In this document: positions 52,665 to 61,219 of the stretch, one piece after another | Numbering within the stretch: the stretch's first letter is position 1 | Layout of the letters: every line of letters begins with the position of its first letter | NCBI RefSeq assembly: GCF_036084755.1 | Contig: NZ_CP107968.1 | Coordinates: 1,488,001-1,552,000, forward strand | Length of the DNA: 64,000 nt | From: Streptomyces sp. NBC_00370 | GTDB taxonomy: Bacteria > Actinomycetota > Actinomycetes > Streptomycetales > Streptomycetaceae | Reading direction: 5' to 3' | Translations under genes and position numbers: made by a program | Notes under the pieces: model-generated | What the model was told of the DNA's origin: nothing | Seen by the model: only the letters and a program-made list of their open reading frames with translations | Databases searched by the model: none

Positions 52665-55600
52665 TCAGGCGCGCGTCACGGTCGCCTTGCTGTTGTATCC
52701 CTCCGTACGCAGCGCCGGGCGGCCGGAGCGCAGCGCGTCGGCCGGCCAGGACACCGTGACGGTCTGCGACTCACCGGGCAGCAGCCACAGGTAGTTGTCG
52801 CCGTACAGCGTCGGCAGCACCCGCCGGCCGTTGTCGGCGTCGAGCAGCGAGACCCGCACCATGGAGGCGACGGCGGAGCCCCGGTTCCGCAAGGTCACCG
52901 TCATGGTGCGGCGCGCTCCCGACTCCGTCCGCGAGACATGGCCGAGGTCAGCGGTGACCTTGACCGGCTTGGTCGTGTTCAGCGCCTTCATGTCGGCCGC
53001 GTCGCGGTAGCGCCAGTAGGTGTTCTGCGACAGCGTCCTGCCCCTGCTGTCCTCAAGTCCCAGCCGCAGCAGGTGCAGTCCCGGCAGGTCGGCCCCGAAG
53101 GCGACGGTGAAGGCAGCGCCCTTGCCCGAGGCCGCGACGTCGAGCTTCGTCCGGCGCGTCGAGCCGAGCTGACGGCCCGACAGGTCGTACAGCCGGGCGG
53201 TGACCGTCGCGCCCTTCAGCGCCTGGGCCGTGTGGTTGACCGCCTCCACCGCCCACTTCACCGGGTCGGCCTGCACGTGGACGGCCTCGCACGCCTTGCG
53301 CGCCCCGTAGTAGGTGCCGTTGACGTCGAAGTCGTAGTCGTAGGTCTGCCATACGGTGCTGTGCCAGGCCGGATGGGACATCCAGAGCATCAAGCCGCTG
53401 GCGTCCTTCCACAGGTTGGCGTTCCACGCCTCGAACATGGCCCTGGTGTTCTCGTAGTTGACGAACTGGGCCTTGGTGGTGAAGTCGTCGAGGTCCTTCG
53501 CGGTGTCCAGCCGGGCCTCGATGGCGGCGCGGTAGTTCTGCGGGGCCTGGTTCCCCCGGGTGCTCCAGTCGTGGTAGTACCAGGCGTCGCCGATCGGCCA
53601 CTCCGGCTCGTCACCGACGAGGCTGCGCATGCTCTCCGCCGTGGACACCACGGGCATACCGATCTCGGTGTGGAAGCCGAACGAGCCCGAGCCGTAGGTG
53701 GACGGGGAGAAGTAGCTGTCCGGGTCGACCCAGCCGTAGGGGCCGCCGCCGGTGATGATGCCGCCCGCCGAGTTGTTCTGGTAGAAGATCCCCGGCGCCT
53801 GCGACTGGACCGCCTCGCGCATCCCGCTGTCGATCGCCGCCGGCGGGTTGCCCTCGTTGGCACCGCACCAGAGCACCACACTGGGGTGGATGCGGTAGCG
53901 CAGCACGGTGTCCCTGGCCAGGCTGTTGAACGCGTCGTGGTCCGGCGGGTCCATGCCCCAGGCGTTGGGGAAGTCGTTCCACACCAGGATGCCGTACCGG
54001 TCACAGCTGGCGAAGAACTCCTCGCGGTCGCTGCTGCCCAGCCAGTTGCGGATCATGGTGAAGTTCATGTCCCGGTGCATCCGCACCGCCGTGTCCATCC
54101 GCTCGGCGGGCATCCGGCGCAGCAGCTCGTCCCAGCCCCAGTTGCCGCCACGGCAGAAGACCCGCACACCGTTGACGCTGATCTTCAGCGGCTGCGGGGT
54201 GTTGTCGACGGACTTCACATCCGTCCAGGTCTGTCCGTCGTCCGAGATCCGGACGACGAACGTCTTGGGGTAGGCGGCCTCCCACACGACGACCACCCGG
54301 TCGAAGTCGACGGAGGCGCCGAGGTCGACCTGGATCCACTGGTCGTCCTGGTACGCGGAGGACCAACGGGTGCTGGAGCTGCCGTCGGTGGCGTTGGCCG
54401 CCTTGTTGTCGCCGTCCTCGGTGGAGGCGGTGGCGGTCTTGTGCAGTGCGAGGTCGGTGCCGGCCTTGGCGCTGTCGACGACCGACAGGCTCCACAGGGA
54501 GTTGCCCCAGCTGGTGGCGCGCGCCCCGCCCTCGATGCGTACGTAACGGGCCTTGCGGGCGCCGATGTCGAGGTTCTGCAGGCTCGCGTCGGCGCTCTGG
54601 AACGGCAGCGGCACCGCCGAGTTGTCGACGGACGCGGCGTCCGTCCAGCTGTCGCCGTCGTCGGAGACCTGCACCACGTACGTCTTCGCGTACGCCTGCT
54701 CCCACAGCAGGTCGACCCGGTCGAAGGAGGCGGAGGCGCCGAGGTCGACCTGGATCCACTGGTCGTCCTCGAAGGCGGACGCCCACCGGGTGTTGGCGTC
54801 ACCGTCGGTGACGTTGGCAGCGCCGTGGTCCGTCTCGTCCTCGGACGAGGCGGTCGCGGTCCTGTGCAGGGCCAGGTCGGTGCCGGGCGACGCGCTGTCG
54901 AAGACCGAGAGGCTCCACAGCGACGAACCCCAGCCGGTGGCGCGCGTCAGGCACTTGACCCGTACGTACCGTGCCTTCCTGGCGCCGAGGTCTACCGACT
55001 GCGTGTACGCGTCGGTGCCGTTGCCGAACGGCAGCGGAATGTCGTACTCGTAGCCGAACTGCCGGATGCCGAAGCGGGTGGTGCGCCGGTCGCTCTCCGA
55101 GCCGCCGACCGTGGCGACGAGCGTGAGGTCGTGCAGGGCGGCCTCGCCGTACCCGTTGGGCCACCACAGCTTGGGCTTGCGCACCGTGAGCCGGGCGAAG
55201 TCGGCGGGCGCGAAGGTCACATCGGCGCTGCCGCCGCCCGGCAGGGTGACGGTCCGCGAGACGCGTACGTCGTCGAAGGACGCGGTGACGGTCACCCGGC
55301 GCTCGGCGGAGTCGGCGTTGCGCACCGGCACCACGATCGTCACCTCGGCCGTGCCGGTGTCGGGCAGGCCGGGCAGTGCGGTGTCCACGCGCGGGTCGCC
55401 GATGACGGCGTGGCCCGTGGAGCGCAGCCGTACGTGGTTCCAGATGCCGGAGACCCGGTCACGCACGGCCGGCATCCAGTCCCAGCCCGAAGCCGCCAGG
55501 TATGTGGGCGAGTTGCGGTTCATCATGTTGGCGCCCGCGTCCACGAACGACAGCCCCTCCACACCCTTGTCCGTGGGACTGCCGGGGAACGGCATGGGCG

Positions 55601-56747
55601 TGATGCGTACGGCGAGGGCCTGTTCGCGGTCACCGGAGGCCAGCAGGGACGTCACGTCGTGGGACGAGCGGGCGAAGGGATACGTCAGCCCGCCCACCTG
55701 CTTGCCGTTGAGCCAGATGTCGGCCTTGTGGTTGACGCCGTCGAACTCCAGCCAGACATGCCGTCCTGAGCCGGTGCGCAGACCGCGCGGCAGCCGGAAG
55801 CCGCGGCGGTACCACCACGCGTGCCGGGAAAGGGCCTCGGGGACATGGAGGTTGTTCATGCCGGCGACGGGGTCGGGCAGTTTGCCCTGGTCGACCAGCG
55901 AGCCGAGGACCGTGCCGGGCACGGTCGCGGGCAGCCAGCTGCTGGTGTCCACGTCGGCGGCAGACAGCTCCGCGCCGCCGCCGTCGGCCCAGTCGTCCAT
56001 CGTCAGGGTCCAGCCGGACTCCAGCGGTACGGTGCCGTCGTCGGCGACCTGCAGCGCGGGTGCCTTGTGGTCGTGCGTGCCCCAGTCGGTCCAGCCGGTG
56101 GCGGCGGGCCGGTGGCCCTTCGCCGTACCGAACACCTCGAAGCCGTTGAGGCCGAGCGGGTTGGCGTTCGACCGCTTGGTGACGGTCATCCGCACCCAGC
56201 GCGCCGTGGCGGGCTTGGCCAGCTTGATCTCGGCGACCCCGCCCGCACCGGACGTGGTCTCGTACACGGTGGTCCACTTGTGGTGGTCCGGCGACGTCTC
56301 GATCGTGAAGGCCACCGCGCAGCTGGACAGGATCTCCTGGCCGGTCGTGCCGTCCCGCGGACTGCCGCTGGGCGACGGTACGAAGACCGGGTCGTCCTTG
56401 GTCGCCTCGAAGGTCAGCCGTACGGACTCGACCTGACACTGCGCCTGGAGGTCGACGGATATCCACTGCGGATCGCCGGCGGCGGCCCGCCACCCACTGC
56501 CCCGGACACCGGTGGAGGTGAGCTTGTCCACCGCGAACTCGGCGGGCGCGGGCGCGTAGTCGACGGACGAGACCTCGACCGGCCGGTAGGCGGCGAGTTC
56601 AGCTCGGGACGCGGCACCGGAGGCCGGCGCGGGCCCGGCGGCCTGGCTCGTACCGGGGAAGGCGGCCGCGAGCCCGAAGCTCGCCAGCAGGGTCGAACCC
56701 GTTGCGACAACGGATCTGCGGGAAGGGTGAGATGACTGGTTCGGCAT
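52665..56747 (-). CDS. Large secreted GH2 glycosidase with nested discoidin (F5/8 type C) domains
   Basis: A 1,360-residue enzyme. A twin-arginine-like signal (SRRSVVATGSTLLASFG) is followed by an N-terminal F5/8-type domain (about 60-215), the GH2 sugar-binding and Ig-like domains, and a TIM barrel with Glu965 in ANEGNP and probable nucleophile Glu1028 in FHTEIG. Two discoidin repeats (about 577-852) interrupt the GH2 core between RFGIRQFGYEYD and LKISVNGVRVFCRGGNWGWDE. The barrel resembles exo-beta-mannosidases and exo-beta-glucosaminidases; substrate unresolved. ATG 56747 has a weak ribosome site. A CAACGTTG operator lies 60-70 bases upstream. Confidence 0.88.
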   Translation of the reverse strand: MPNQSSHPSRRSVVATGSTLLASFGLAAAFPGTSQAAGPAPASGAASRAELAAYRPVEVSSVDYAPAPAEFAVDKLTSTGVRGSGWRAAAGDPQWISVDLQAQCQVESVRLTFEATKDDPVFVPSPSGSPRDGTTGQEILSSCAVAFTIETSPDHHKWTTVYETTSGAGGVAEIKLAKPATARWVRMTVTKRSNANPLGLNGFEVFGTAKGHRPAATGWTDWGTHDHKAPALQVADDGTVPLESGWTLTMDDWADGGGAELSAADVDTSSWLPATVPGTVLGSLVDQGKLPDPVAGMNNLHVPEALSRHAWWYRRGFRLPRGLRTGSGRHVWLEFDGVNHKADIWLNGKQVGGLTYPFARSSHDVTSLLASGDREQALAVRITPMPFPGSPTDKGVEGLSFVDAGANMMNRNSPTYLAASGWDWMPAVRDRVSGIWNHVRLRSTGHAVIGDPRVDTALPGLPDTGTAEVTIVVPVRNADSAERRVTVTASFDDVRVSRTVTLPGGGSADVTFAPADFARLTVRKPKLWWPNGYGEAALHDLTLVATVGGSESDRRTTRFGIRQFGYEYDIPLPFGNGTDAYTQSVDLGARKARYVRVKCLTRATGWGSSLWSLSVFDSASPGTDLALHRTATASSEDETDHGAANVTDGDANTRWASAFEDDQWIQVDLGASASFDRVDLLWEQAYAKTYVVQVSDDGDSWTDAASVDNSAVPLPFQSADASLQNLDIGARKARYVRIEGGARATSWGNSLWSLSVVDSAKAGTDLALHKTATASTEDGDNKAANATDGSSSTRWSSAYQDDQWIQVDLGASVDFDRVVVVWEAAYPKTFVVRISDDGQTWTDVKSVDNTPQPLKISVNGVRVFCRGGNWGWDELLRRMPAERMDTAVRMHRDMNFTMIRNWLGSSDREEFFASCDRYGILVWNDFPNAWGMDPPDHDAFNSLARDTVLRYRIHPSVVLWCGANEGNPPAAIDSGMREAVQSQAPGIFYQNNSAGGIITGGGPYGWVDPDSYFSPSTYGSGSFGFHTEIGMPVVSTAESMRSLVGDEPEWPIGDAWYYHDWSTRGNQAPQNYRAAIEARLDTAKDLDDFTTKAQFVNYENTRAMFEAWNANLWKDASGLMLWMSHPAWHSTVWQTYDYDFDVNGTYYGARKACEAVHVQADPVKWAVEAVNHTAQALKGATVTARLYDLSGRQLGSTRRTKLDVAASGKGAAFTVAFGADLPGLHLLRLGLEDSRGRTLSQNTYWRYRDAADMKALNTTKPVKVTADLGHVSRTESGARRTMTVTLRNRGSAVASMVRVSLLDADNGRRVLPTLYGDNYLWLLPGESQTVTVSWPADALRSGRPALRTEGYNSKATVTRA
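54190..55018 (-). repeat. Tandem discoidin-domain duplication inside the GH2 gene
   Basis: Two units of about 138 codons (55018-54601 and 54600-54190) encode the same order of motifs: LDIGARKARYVR, SLWSLSV.DS, GTDLALH.TATAS, DDQWIQVDLGAS, V.DDG..WTD, SVDN. Stretches around the DDQWIQVDLGAS codons are almost identical in DNA, pointing to a fairly recent duplication. Confidence 0.85.
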
Positions 56748-56806
56748 GTGCAACGTGATCCATTCCAGGCGGCCCTCAAGAAAACAGACGGCCTGCACCA
56801 GCCGCC

Positions 56807-56820
56807 TGACAACGTTGCCA
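56807..56820. promoter_or_regulatory. LacI-type operator TGACAACGTTGCCA upstream of the large GH2 gene
   Basis: A 14-base dyad with one mismatch around the CG centre. In gene direction it reads TGGCAACGTTGTCA and overlaps a TTGTCA that could be the -35 box. The 8-base core is the same as in front of the GH2 gene at 18902-21514. Confidence 0.6.
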
Positions 56821-57051
56821 TAGGCTGTATTCCGCCGAAGCTTCTGTCAAGAGTTGGCGCGATGACGCCCCGTAGCGGCCGGCCGGGCACCCGAGCACCG
56901 GCCAGGCCGGCCGTCGGGCTGCCGTGCCGCCGTACGCGCCGGGACCCGTTGGCTAACTGCTGACCATGCGGTGCAGGCGTTAGCCGCCACGCCGAGTGTC
57001 GCCGTTCGGACCCCGGACAAGGCGCTCCTGAAGGCCCGTCCCACCCTCCGG

Positions 57052-57071
57052 CTAATGGTTATACTTTTCAG
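57052..57071 (+). promoter_or_regulatory. CTAATGGTTATACTTTT promoter/operator of the first CGNR gene
   Basis: TATACT (57060-57065) is a good -10 box only six bases before the ATG at 57072, which implies a leaderless mRNA. The 17-base block is matched at 15 of 17 positions upstream of the DUF427 gene (59943-59959, other strand). Confidence 0.55.
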
Positions 57072-57683
57072 ATGACCATTGGGCCGAGCGTGGACGAGAT
57101 GCAGGCGGCGGGGTTCCCCATGGGGGGCGAGCCGGCGGTCGCCCTCGACCTCGTCGACACCCTGATGACCGCCGTCACCCCACCGGTCGACCTGCTCGCC
57201 GCCCCCGGCGCTCACGACACGTGGTGGCGGCTACAGCTTCGCCGGCTGCCGCCCGGCCCGCCGCCCGAGCCCGCCGCCACACGCCGGCTCCGCACGGCGA
57301 TCAGAGACGTCTTCGACGCACACCTGGAGCAGCGCTCGGCCGCCGCCGTTTCGGTGGACGACATCAACGCGGCGACGGCGGCGGCCCCGGTGAGCCCGAG
57401 GCTCGTGATGACCGGCGATGGCCCTCGGGGCGAGGCGCGCTGGCACACCGAGTACGGCGGCAACGCGGCCCTGGCCGCCGTGGCGGCCGAGGCGGTCGAA
57501 CTCGTCGCGGATCCCGCCCGGTCGGCGCTGCTGCGCCGCTGCGCGAATCCCGCCTGCTCCATGCTCTTCCTGGCGGAGAACAAGCGCCGCAAGTGGTGCT
57601 CCAGCAATGTCTGCGGGAACAGGGTCCGGGTGGCCCGGCACTACGCCCGCGGCCACGCGGCCGGGACCTCCACCGAGATCTAA
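57072..57683 (+). CDS. CGNR zinc-finger (ABATE-domain) regulator
   Basis: A 203-residue protein. The N-terminal ABATE-like region starts with ALDLVDTLMT, and the C-terminal CGNR zinc finger reads CANPACSMLFLAENKRRKWCSSNVCGNRVRVARHY with four Cys. These are probable DNA-binding regulators in actinobacteria. ATG 57072 has no ribosome site and the -10 box abuts it, so translation is probably leaderless. It is followed by a second CGNR gene after 61 bases. Confidence 0.88.
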   Translation: MTIGPSVDEMQAAGFPMGGEPAVALDLVDTLMTAVTPPVDLLAAPGAHDTWWRLQLRRLPPGPPPEPAATRRLRTAIRDVFDAHLEQRSAAAVSVDDINAATAAAPVSPRLVMTGDGPRGEARWHTEYGGNAALAAVAAEAVELVADPARSALLRRCANPACSMLFLAENKRRKWCSSNVCGNRVRVARHYARGHAAGTSTEI

Positions 57684-57744
57684 CCCGTACAATTACTTTT
57701 ACAGGTTGCAAGAGCGAGCATCGTCAGAGGCCGGGAGGGCGCGT

Positions 57745-58269
57745 GTGGAGATCGGAACGGCCCAGGAAGACACGCTGCTGTCGCTGCTGAACACCACGCC
57801 GGTCGTGGACGGCGTCCAGCAGGACCTGCTGGCGAGCCCGGAAGCCGCCCGGCGGTGGCTGCTGGAGCACGGTGGCACCGGATCGGTCAGGGAACAGCGC
57901 GCCGTACGATCGGTGCGCGACGCGCTCCAGGACCTGGTCAGGGGCGAGTCGGAGCCCGGCTCCCTCGCCGCCTTCGTCTCCGGTGTCAGCCGTCGGCCCG
58001 TCGTCGGGGACGACGGTGTCACCTGGCGGCTGGACGCCCCGGCCGACCGCAGGACGGCGGCGCTGGCGGTGCTGGCCTGGGGCCACGTCCAGCAGGAGAA
58101 GCCCGGCCGGCTGCGCCCGTGCGCCAATCCCGACTGCCGGCTGTTCCTGCTGGACAGGAGCAAGGCGAACCGGGCCCGCTGGTGCTCGATGACGGTCTGC
58201 GGGAACCGCATGAAGGCGCGAAGGCATTACTCGCGCGTGCGGGACACCACCGCGGACGACGCCGGCTGA
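57745..58269 (+). CDS. Second CGNR zinc-finger regulator
   Basis: A 174-residue protein. After a helical N-domain (LLSLLNTTPVVDGVQQD opening) comes CANPDCRLFLLDRSKANRARWCSMTVCGNRMKARRHYSR, the CGNR finger. GTG 57745 has GGGAGG at 5 bases; an in-frame TTG near 57707 is a less likely start. Its upstream gap repeats a TTACTTTTACAG string like that before the first CGNR gene, so it may have its own promoter. It converges on the SDR gene. Confidence 0.86.
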   Translation: MEIGTAQEDTLLSLLNTTPVVDGVQQDLLASPEAARRWLLEHGGTGSVREQRAVRSVRDALQDLVRGESEPGSLAAFVSGVSRRPVVGDDGVTWRLDAPADRRTAALAVLAWGHVQQEKPGRLRPCANPDCRLFLLDRSKANRARWCSMTVCGNRMKARRHYSRVRDTTADDAG

Positions 58270-58282
58270 CCGGTCGCACCGG

Positions 58283-58999
58283 TCAGACCAGCGGTTCGCC
58301 GCCGTCGACAGGGATCGTCGCGCCGGTCACGAAGGTGTTGGTCATGGCGAACAGCGCGGCGGCGGCGACGTCCTCGGCACTGCCGATGCGCCGGGCCGGG
58401 TTGCGCGCCGAACGTTCGGCGAACAGCGCGGCCTTCTTCTCGTCGCCCAACGCGTCGTAGGCACCGGTGTCGACGGTCCCCGGCGAGACGGCGTTGACCC
58501 GGACCGGCGCCAGTTCGATCGCCAGCGCCTTCGCCGCCACATCCGCCGCGCCGTTGGTCGCGGCGACGGCCAGCATGCCGGGAACGGGCCTGACCGCCGT
58601 CGATCCGGAGAGCAGCACCAGCGATCCGCCTTCGCGGATACGGCTCTTGAAGTGCTTGGCGAGGATGATCGGCCCGATCACCTTGGTGTCGAAGGACAGC
58701 CTGATGGTCTCGGGGGTGAGGTCGCCGACGAGACCGCGCGCACGGGCCGATGCCGTCGACACGATGTGGTCGACCTCGCCGAGCCGTTCGGCAAGCGCCG
58801 CGATCGACCGCTCGTCGGTGACGTCCACCGTCTCCGCACTGATCCCGGATTCGCCGTAGGCGGCCGAGAGCTTCTTCTGGTCCCGTCCCGCCACGACGAC
58901 CTCGGCGCCCGCCTCGCGCGCCGCCAAGGCGATGGCGCGGGCGATTCCGCTGCCCCGGCCGATCACGAGCACCGTCTTGCCCTGCAGTGTCGTTGTCAT
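58283..58999 (-). CDS. SDR-fold protein lacking the Tyr-Lys catalytic pair
   Basis: A 238-residue Rossmann protein. GRGSGIARAIA is the nucleotide loop, VSTASARARG stands where NAG normally is, and the Ser region is LLSGSTAV. Where YxxxK is expected it has VAATN (in LAVAATNGAADVAAKAL), so the usual catalytic Tyr and Lys are missing. The C-terminus GATIPVDGGEPLV is normal. Such proteins form a recurring atypical SDR group in actinobacteria; activity is uncertain. A truncated paralogue lies at 60032-60256. Confidence 0.85.
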   Translation of the reverse strand: MTTTLQGKTVLVIGRGSGIARAIALAAREAGAEVVVAGRDQKKLSAAYGESGISAETVDVTDERSIAALAERLGEVDHIVSTASARARGLVGDLTPETIRLSFDTKVIGPIILAKHFKSRIREGGSLVLLSGSTAVRPVPGMLAVAATNGAADVAAKALAIELAPVRVNAVSPGTVDTGAYDALGDEKKAALFAERSARNPARRIGSAEDVAAAALFAMTNTFVTGATIPVDGGEPLV

Positions 59000-59036
59000 G
59001 ACGATCTCCTCATTCCGCTGCTGATGGGTTGTGCGG

Positions 59037-59897
59037 TTACCTCGTACGTCCTTCGTCCGCGTTGAGCCCGCGGTCCGCTCCGTGCGCGAAAACCGTCTGG
59101 CCGGGTGCCGGTGTCTGGCGTTCGCCGTCGAGGAAGACCGCGATCTCGTCCGGCTCGAAGGAGACCAGGTCCGAGATGCGCCGCACCTGCGCGTACGCGT
59201 CGCGGTAGCACCACGCCGCGCCCTTGGCGCCGCCGATCGAGTAGTAGTCGGCCAGCCCCTTGTAGGGACAGAAGGTCTGTCCCTCGACGGGCGTCAGCGC
59301 GGTCTCGTCGATGTCGGCGCGCGGGACGTACCAGCGCGGGGCGAAGCCCGATTCGTAGAGCACGAACGGGTGTTGGGTGTGTGCCACCACGCGCTCGCCG
59401 TCACGCACCACCAACTCGCGTGACGTGTCTCGGATGTCGATTCGGTGATACGCGTCCGCCGCGTGGCCGAGGATGCGTTCGTCCTCCTCGTAGAACGCGT
59501 CCATGGCGCGCCAGGCGAAGGCGACCCGGTCGGCCAACTCCCGCGCGTACGGCGGAAGTCCGGTGTGCTGCCACGCAGCCCGCTCGGCGCCCTTCGCGCC
59601 GCCGTGGACCGTGTACCACTCGGTGGTGCCCAGTTCGCCGTGGCGCGTCGTCCGGCCGGCGGATTCCAGGACACCGGAAACCACGTCGCCGAGCGGGAAG
59701 TACGCCACCGGATACCTGCCGGGTTCGTGCAGAAGGACCACGTCCTCGCTGTCCGCGACCCACTCACCGCCGAACCGCACCCGCATCCTGCGGCGGAGCG
59801 GTTCGGCGAAGAGCAGGCGCTCGGGCAGCGGTTCGGGGGTCAGGAACCGCCCGACCGCCCCTGTCGCGAGGGGGCCTTGTTGCCATGCCAGACCCAT
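59037..59897 (-). CDS. DUF427 protein with two tandem domains
   Basis: A 286-residue protein with two DUF427 copies. The first has WVADSEDVVLLHEPGRYPVAYFP and EWYTVHGGAKGAERAAWQH. The second has RVVAHTQHPFVLYESGFAPRWYVP, then TFCPYKGLADYYSIGG and AAWCYRDAYAQVRRISDLVSF. The family has no firm function known to me. ATG 59897 lacks a strong ribosome site; a CTAATGGTTCTACTGTT block lies 46-62 bases upstream. It is next to the atypical SDR on the same strand. Confidence 0.87.
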   Translation of the reverse strand: MGLAWQQGPLATGAVGRFLTPEPLPERLLFAEPLRRRMRVRFGGEWVADSEDVVLLHEPGRYPVAYFPLGDVVSGVLESAGRTTRHGELGTTEWYTVHGGAKGAERAAWQHTGLPPYARELADRVAFAWRAMDAFYEEDERILGHAADAYHRIDIRDTSRELVVRDGERVVAHTQHPFVLYESGFAPRWYVPRADIDETALTPVEGQTFCPYKGLADYYSIGGAKGAAWCYRDAYAQVRRISDLVSFEPDEIAVFLDGERQTPAPGQTVFAHGADRGLNADEGRTR

Positions 59898-59942
59898 GAC
59901 GATCCCTTCGTCGCATGCCTGTCTCTCACTAACTCATAAAGC

Positions 59943-59959
59943 AACAGTAGAACCATTAG
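59943..59959 (-). promoter_or_regulatory. CTAATGGTTCTACTGTT motif upstream of the DUF427 gene
   Basis: It matches 15 of 17 bases with 57052-57068. Related ATGGTT strings are at about 59997 and, inverted, at 60307-60315 (TATAACCAT) in front of the dehalogenase-like gene. It is probably a promoter element with an operator for a CGNR regulator. Confidence 0.5.
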
Positions 59960-60031
59960 GTCAGGGTCGGCAACAGCTCAGGAACGATCGATCATCAATG
60001 GTTAGTTGCAGCATCTAAGCATTACTCGGAC

Positions 60032-60256
60032 ATGATCCACGCAGCGCCGGCCGAAGCCGGTGTGATCGACACCGGGATCTGGGACTCCCTGGGCGAGGAG
60101 GGCAAGCGCGCGTACTTCGAGAGTCTCAGGACCCGCAACCCGGCCCGCCGCATCGGCACGGTCGACGACGTCGCCGACACGGTGCTGTACGCCATGACGA
60201 ACCCCTTCCTGACCGGGGTGACACCGCGCGTCGACGGCGGGGAGCCCCTGACCTGA
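60032..60256 (+). pseudogene. Truncated paralogue of the atypical SDR
   Basis: Only the last 65 or so residues of an SDR are present: GVIDTGIWDSLGEEGK, then RNPARRIGTVDDVADTVLYAMTNPFLTGVTPRVDGGEPLT. This lines up with the C-terminus of the protein at 58283-58999. The Rossmann domain is missing and the ATG at 60032 precedes unrelated residues. It is a deletion remnant. Confidence 0.8.
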
Positions 60257-60294
60257 CCATCTAACCCATCCGAAGAATTTGACGGGTTAGATGG
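60257..60294. promoter_or_regulatory. Long inverted repeat CCATCTAACCC-N16-GGGTTAGATGG
   Basis: Perfect 11-base arms (60257-60267 and 60284-60294) lie between the SDR remnant and the dehalogenase-like gene, about 45-80 bases before its ATG. It could be an operator dyad or a weak terminator of the fragment. Confidence 0.5.
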
Positions 60295-60339
60295 CGAGTG
60301 CTTGGCTATAACCATCAAAGGCAATCAAAGGGGTTAGCC

Positions 60340-61212
60340 ATGAGCGTCGTACACCACCGCTACGCGACCGTGGACGGGCAGCGGCTCTTCTACCGGGAGG
60401 CAGGCCCGGCGGATGCCCCGGCGGTCGTTCTGCTGCACGGCTTCCCGACCAGTTCGTTCATGTTCCGCGATCTCGTCCCCGAGCTGGCGGAGCGTTACCA
60501 CGTCATCGCCCCCGACCACCTGGGCTTCGGCCTCTCGGACGCGCCTGCCGCCGACCGGTTCGACTACACGTTCGACGCGCTGACCGACCTCACCAAGGGG
60601 CTGCTCGACCAGCTCGGTGTCGACCGCTTCGCGATCTACGTACAGGACTACGGTGCGCCCATCGGCTGGCGGCTGGCCCTCGGCAGTCCCGCGTCGGTCA
60701 CCGCCGTCATCAGCCAGAACGGCAACGCCTACGACAGCGGATTCGTCGAGGGCTTCTGGACGACCGTGTGGGACTACCAGCGCGAGCAGACCCCCGAGAC
60801 CGAGGCCGCGATCCGTACCGCGCTCACACTCGACGCCATCAAGTGGCAGTACGTCACGGGCGTCCCCGACGAGAGCGTGGTGAGCCCCGACACCTGGCAC
60901 CACGACCACCAGCTGGTCTCGCGCCCGGGCAACGACGAGATCCAGCTGGCGCTGTTCCGCGACTACGCGACCAACTCGCCCCTCTACCCCGCCGTGCACA
61001 CGTACTTCCGCGAGCACCGGCCCCCACTGCTGGCCGTCTGGGGCAAGAACGACCCCATCTTCGGCCCTGCGGGGGCGGCGGCGTTCCGCGACGATCTCCC
61101 CGACGCCCAGGTCCATCTGCTCGACGGCGGCCACTTCCTCCTCGAAAGCGCCCTCCACGAGACGAGCCGGCTGATCGGCTCCTTCCTCGACAAGGCCGGT
61201 CTCCCGGCCTGA
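60340..61212 (+). CDS. Alpha/beta hydrolase, haloalkane dehalogenase/epoxide hydrolase-like
   Basis: A 290-residue hydrolase. HGFPTSSFMFRDLVPEL is the oxyanion loop, and the nucleophile position is Asp in VQDYGAPIGW, as in dehalogenases and epoxide hydrolases; VWGKNDPIFG and GGHFLLES supply acid and base. AAAGGGG lies 7 bases before ATG 60340. A TATAAC -10-like string with an inverted ATGGTTATA motif lies at 60307-60315, shared with the CGNR and DUF427 promoters. The substrate is unknown. Confidence 0.9.
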   Translation: MSVVHHRYATVDGQRLFYREAGPADAPAVVLLHGFPTSSFMFRDLVPELAERYHVIAPDHLGFGLSDAPAADRFDYTFDALTDLTKGLLDQLGVDRFAIYVQDYGAPIGWRLALGSPASVTAVISQNGNAYDSGFVEGFWTTVWDYQREQTPETEAAIRTALTLDAIKWQYVTGVPDESVVSPDTWHHDHQLVSRPGNDEIQLALFRDYATNSPLYPAVHTYFREHRPPLLAVWGKNDPIFGPAGAAAFRDDLPDAQVHLLDGGHFLLESALHETSRLIGSFLDKAGLPA

Positions 61213-61219
61213 CGCGGCA

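Larger units (their letters stand above)
56748..57071. other. Divergent intergenic region between GH2 and CGNR genes
   Basis: About 320 bases without a gene. It holds the CAACGTTG operator (56807-56820) for the GH2 gene, a GGCCGGCC-rich stretch near 56878-56920, and a promoter for the CGNR gene that touches its start codon (57052-57071). Confidence 0.6.

Noticed and set aside
52425..55769. 1,114-codon plus-strand frame
   Set aside because: Antisense to the large GH2 gene; the length is due to high GC and codon structure of the real gene.
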